From: Hyphomonadaceae bacterium
Lineage (GTDB): Bacteria; Pseudomonadota; Alphaproteobacteria; Caulobacterales; Hyphomonadaceae
Direction of reading: 5' to 3'
DNA: 6,369 nt
NCBI GenBank assembly: GCA_030696545.1
Contig: JAUYSA010000031.1
Location: 1 to 6,369, forward strand
Below the pieces are notes generated by a model. That model saw nothing but the letters and a program-made list of their open reading frames with translations. It was not told the origin of the DNA and searched no databases. Shown piece after piece: positions 5,580 to 6,369 of the stretch (the stretch's first letter is position 1; every line of letters starts with the position of its first letter). A program made the position numbers and the translations under genes.

Positions 5580-6262
5580 TGTCAGCCCAGCGCAATCCCA
5601 TGACCGAAGCCCCCGCCCCCGGCCCAACCTCAGCGGCGCGTGAAGCCGCCGAAAAGGTCCGCTCCGCCATCGACACCCTCAAGGCCTCCGGCGTGCGCGA
5701 ACGCCCGCTGGTCGAGGTCCTCGACCTCTCCCACCAGATGGCCGACGCGATGAAGACCTTCTTCGGTTCGCTCGACCGCTCCATCATCGGCGAGTTCCGC
5801 TACATCGCCGACTTCATCCAGAAGGCCCGCGACGAAATCTCGGGACTCCAGGCCAACGACATCAAGGACAGCCGCATCCCCGGCGCCTCGATGGAACTCG
5901 ACGCTGTCGTCCGCGACACCGAACGCGCCACCGAGACCATCATGTCGGAAGGCGAAAAACTGATGGCCGCCGAACCAACCGACCTCGAACTCTACAAAGC
6001 GGAAGTCGGCGCCGCGATGCTCCGCATCTTCGAAGCCTGCTCCTTCCAGGATCTCACCGGCCAGCGCGTCAACAAGGTCATCGCCACCCTCCGCCACATC
6101 GAGGAACGCGTCGCCCAGTTCGCCGGCGCCCTCGGCGTAACAGACACCGGCGCCGCCCCCCCGACCGCTGCAGAACAGCGCGCCAAGGACCTCCTCCTCA
6201 ACGGCCCCGCCATCAACGGCCCCGCCACGACGCAAGACGACATCGACGCGATGTTCGCCTGA
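5579..6262 (+). CDS. cheZ: Protein phosphatase CheZ (CheY-P phosphatase)
   Basis: CheZ removes phosphate from CheY-P and so ends the motor signal. The 227-residue protein (E. coli CheZ has 214) is largely helical, consistent with a dimeric four-helix bundle. The family signature SFQDLTGQRVNKV lies at 155-167. By comparison with E. coli Asp143/Gln147, Asp158 and the water-activating Gln162 are present. After a Pro/Ala/Gly-rich linker (about 187-218) the protein ends in DDIDAMFA (220-227), which resembles the short C-terminal helix that docks on CheY. The first 20 residues are Pro/Ala-rich and probably disordered. The ATG at 5579 overlaps the cheY stop by one base, a coupling arrangement; Met8 (5600) is a possible alternative start. 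The linker contains an exact 15-bp tandem duplication. A strong terminator follows 30 bases after the stop. Activity is inferred from the motifs. Confidence 0.92.
   Translation: MSAQRNPMTEAPAPGPTSAAREAAEKVRSAIDTLKASGVRERPLVEVLDLSHQMADAMKTFFGSLDRSIIGEFRYIADFIQKARDEISGLQANDIKDSRIPGASMELDAVVRDTERATETIMSEGEKLMAAEPTDLELYKAEVGAAMLRIFEACSFQDLTGQRVNKVIATLRHIEERVAQFAGALGVTDTGAAPPTAAEQRAKDLLLNGPAINGPATTQDDIDAMFA
6198..6227 (+). repeat. Perfect 15-bp tandem duplication within cheZ
   Basis: TCAACGGCCCCGCCA occurs twice back to back (6198-6212 and 6213-6227). It is in frame and encodes LNGPA-INGPA in the linker between the CheZ catalytic bundle and its CheY-docking tail. Being a multiple of three, it lengthens the linker by five residues without breaking the frame. 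Confidence 0.85.
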
Positions 6263-6292
6263 CCGCAGCGCCGGCCAACTGACCAAACAAAC

Positions 6293-6328
6293 AAAGGCCC
6301 GCTGACAACAGCGGGCCTTTCGCTTTTT
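6293..6328 (+). terminator. Intrinsic terminator of the cheYZ operon, possibly bidirectional
   Basis: A perfect 12-bp stem, AAAGGCCCGCTG (6293-6304) with CAGCGGGCCTTT (6309-6320), closes on an ACAA tetraloop. TTTCGCTTTTT follows, ending at 6328. On the opposite strand the same hairpin is followed by TTTGTTTGTTTGG, so it could also stop a convergent transcript entering from the right. The 41 bases after it (6329-6369) hold nothing I can identify. Confidence 0.92.
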
Positions 6329-6369
6329 GAAATCACGCCCACCGCCCCATCCCCCTCCGTCTCGCCCGC

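Noticed and set aside
5630..6286. 218-codon open frame on the minus strand, antisense to cheZ
   Set aside because: Gly/Asp/Val/Glu-rich shadow of a gene with clear CheZ motifs; it begins just inside the terminator region with no ribosome-binding site that I can see.
1..6369. Mobile elements, CRISPR arrays, tRNA genes or phage remnants
   Set aside because: Apart from the short repeats listed there are no transposase-like frames, spaced direct repeats, tRNA-like cloverleafs or attachment-site duplications. The window is nearly all conserved core genes.

Overview
The window is a GC-rich, densely packed piece of chromosome that looks alphaproteobacterial. The evidence is the CheY/CheZ sequences, the alphaproteobacterial-looking IleRS (C-terminal zinc finger degenerated, motifs such as GLPIEWKVEEE) and the GC-ending codons. 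A member of the Caulobacterales/Hyphomonadales is my best guess, with low confidence. There are no mobile elements, CRISPR arrays, tRNAs or rRNAs. This is mostly core-genome sequence, and I do not see a new multi-gene system in it.

Left four-fifths (1-5052, all minus strand). In transcription order the genes are a MaoC-type hot-dog hydratase (5052-4624), the bifunctional riboflavin kinase/FAD synthetase ribF (4621-3710), a 141-bp spacer full of inverted repeats, isoleucyl-tRNA synthetase ileS (3568-560), and lipoprotein signal peptidase lspA (from 550, running off the left edge). The order ribF-ileS-lspA is the same as in E. coli and many other Proteobacteria; the maoC-like gene at its head is the variable part. 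maoC/ribF and ileS/lspA are almost touching and look translationally coupled. lspA's Shine-Dalgarno sequence overlaps the ileS stop codon.

Right fifth (5193-6369, plus strand). A two-gene chemotaxis operon, cheY (5193-5579) and cheZ (5579-6262), overlaps by one base in TGATG and is closed by a strong intrinsic terminator at 6293-6328. CheY has a complete phospho-acceptor pocket. CheZ has the DLTGQ catalytic signature and a C-terminal acidic/aromatic CheY-docking tail, so the pair should form a complete CheY-P output and removal module for flagellar motor control.

The divergent 140-bp region between maoC and cheY (5053-5192) should carry both promoters. Its most notable feature is a strong nested inverted repeat (5149-5182) whose right arm contains the cheY ribosome-binding site. 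This is either an operator or an mRNA hairpin that hides the start site, and it is the best candidate for follow-up. Other points are an in-frame 15-bp tandem duplication in the CheZ linker, a HIGT version of the HIGH motif and a degenerate zinc finger in IleRS, and patchy base composition inside ileS.
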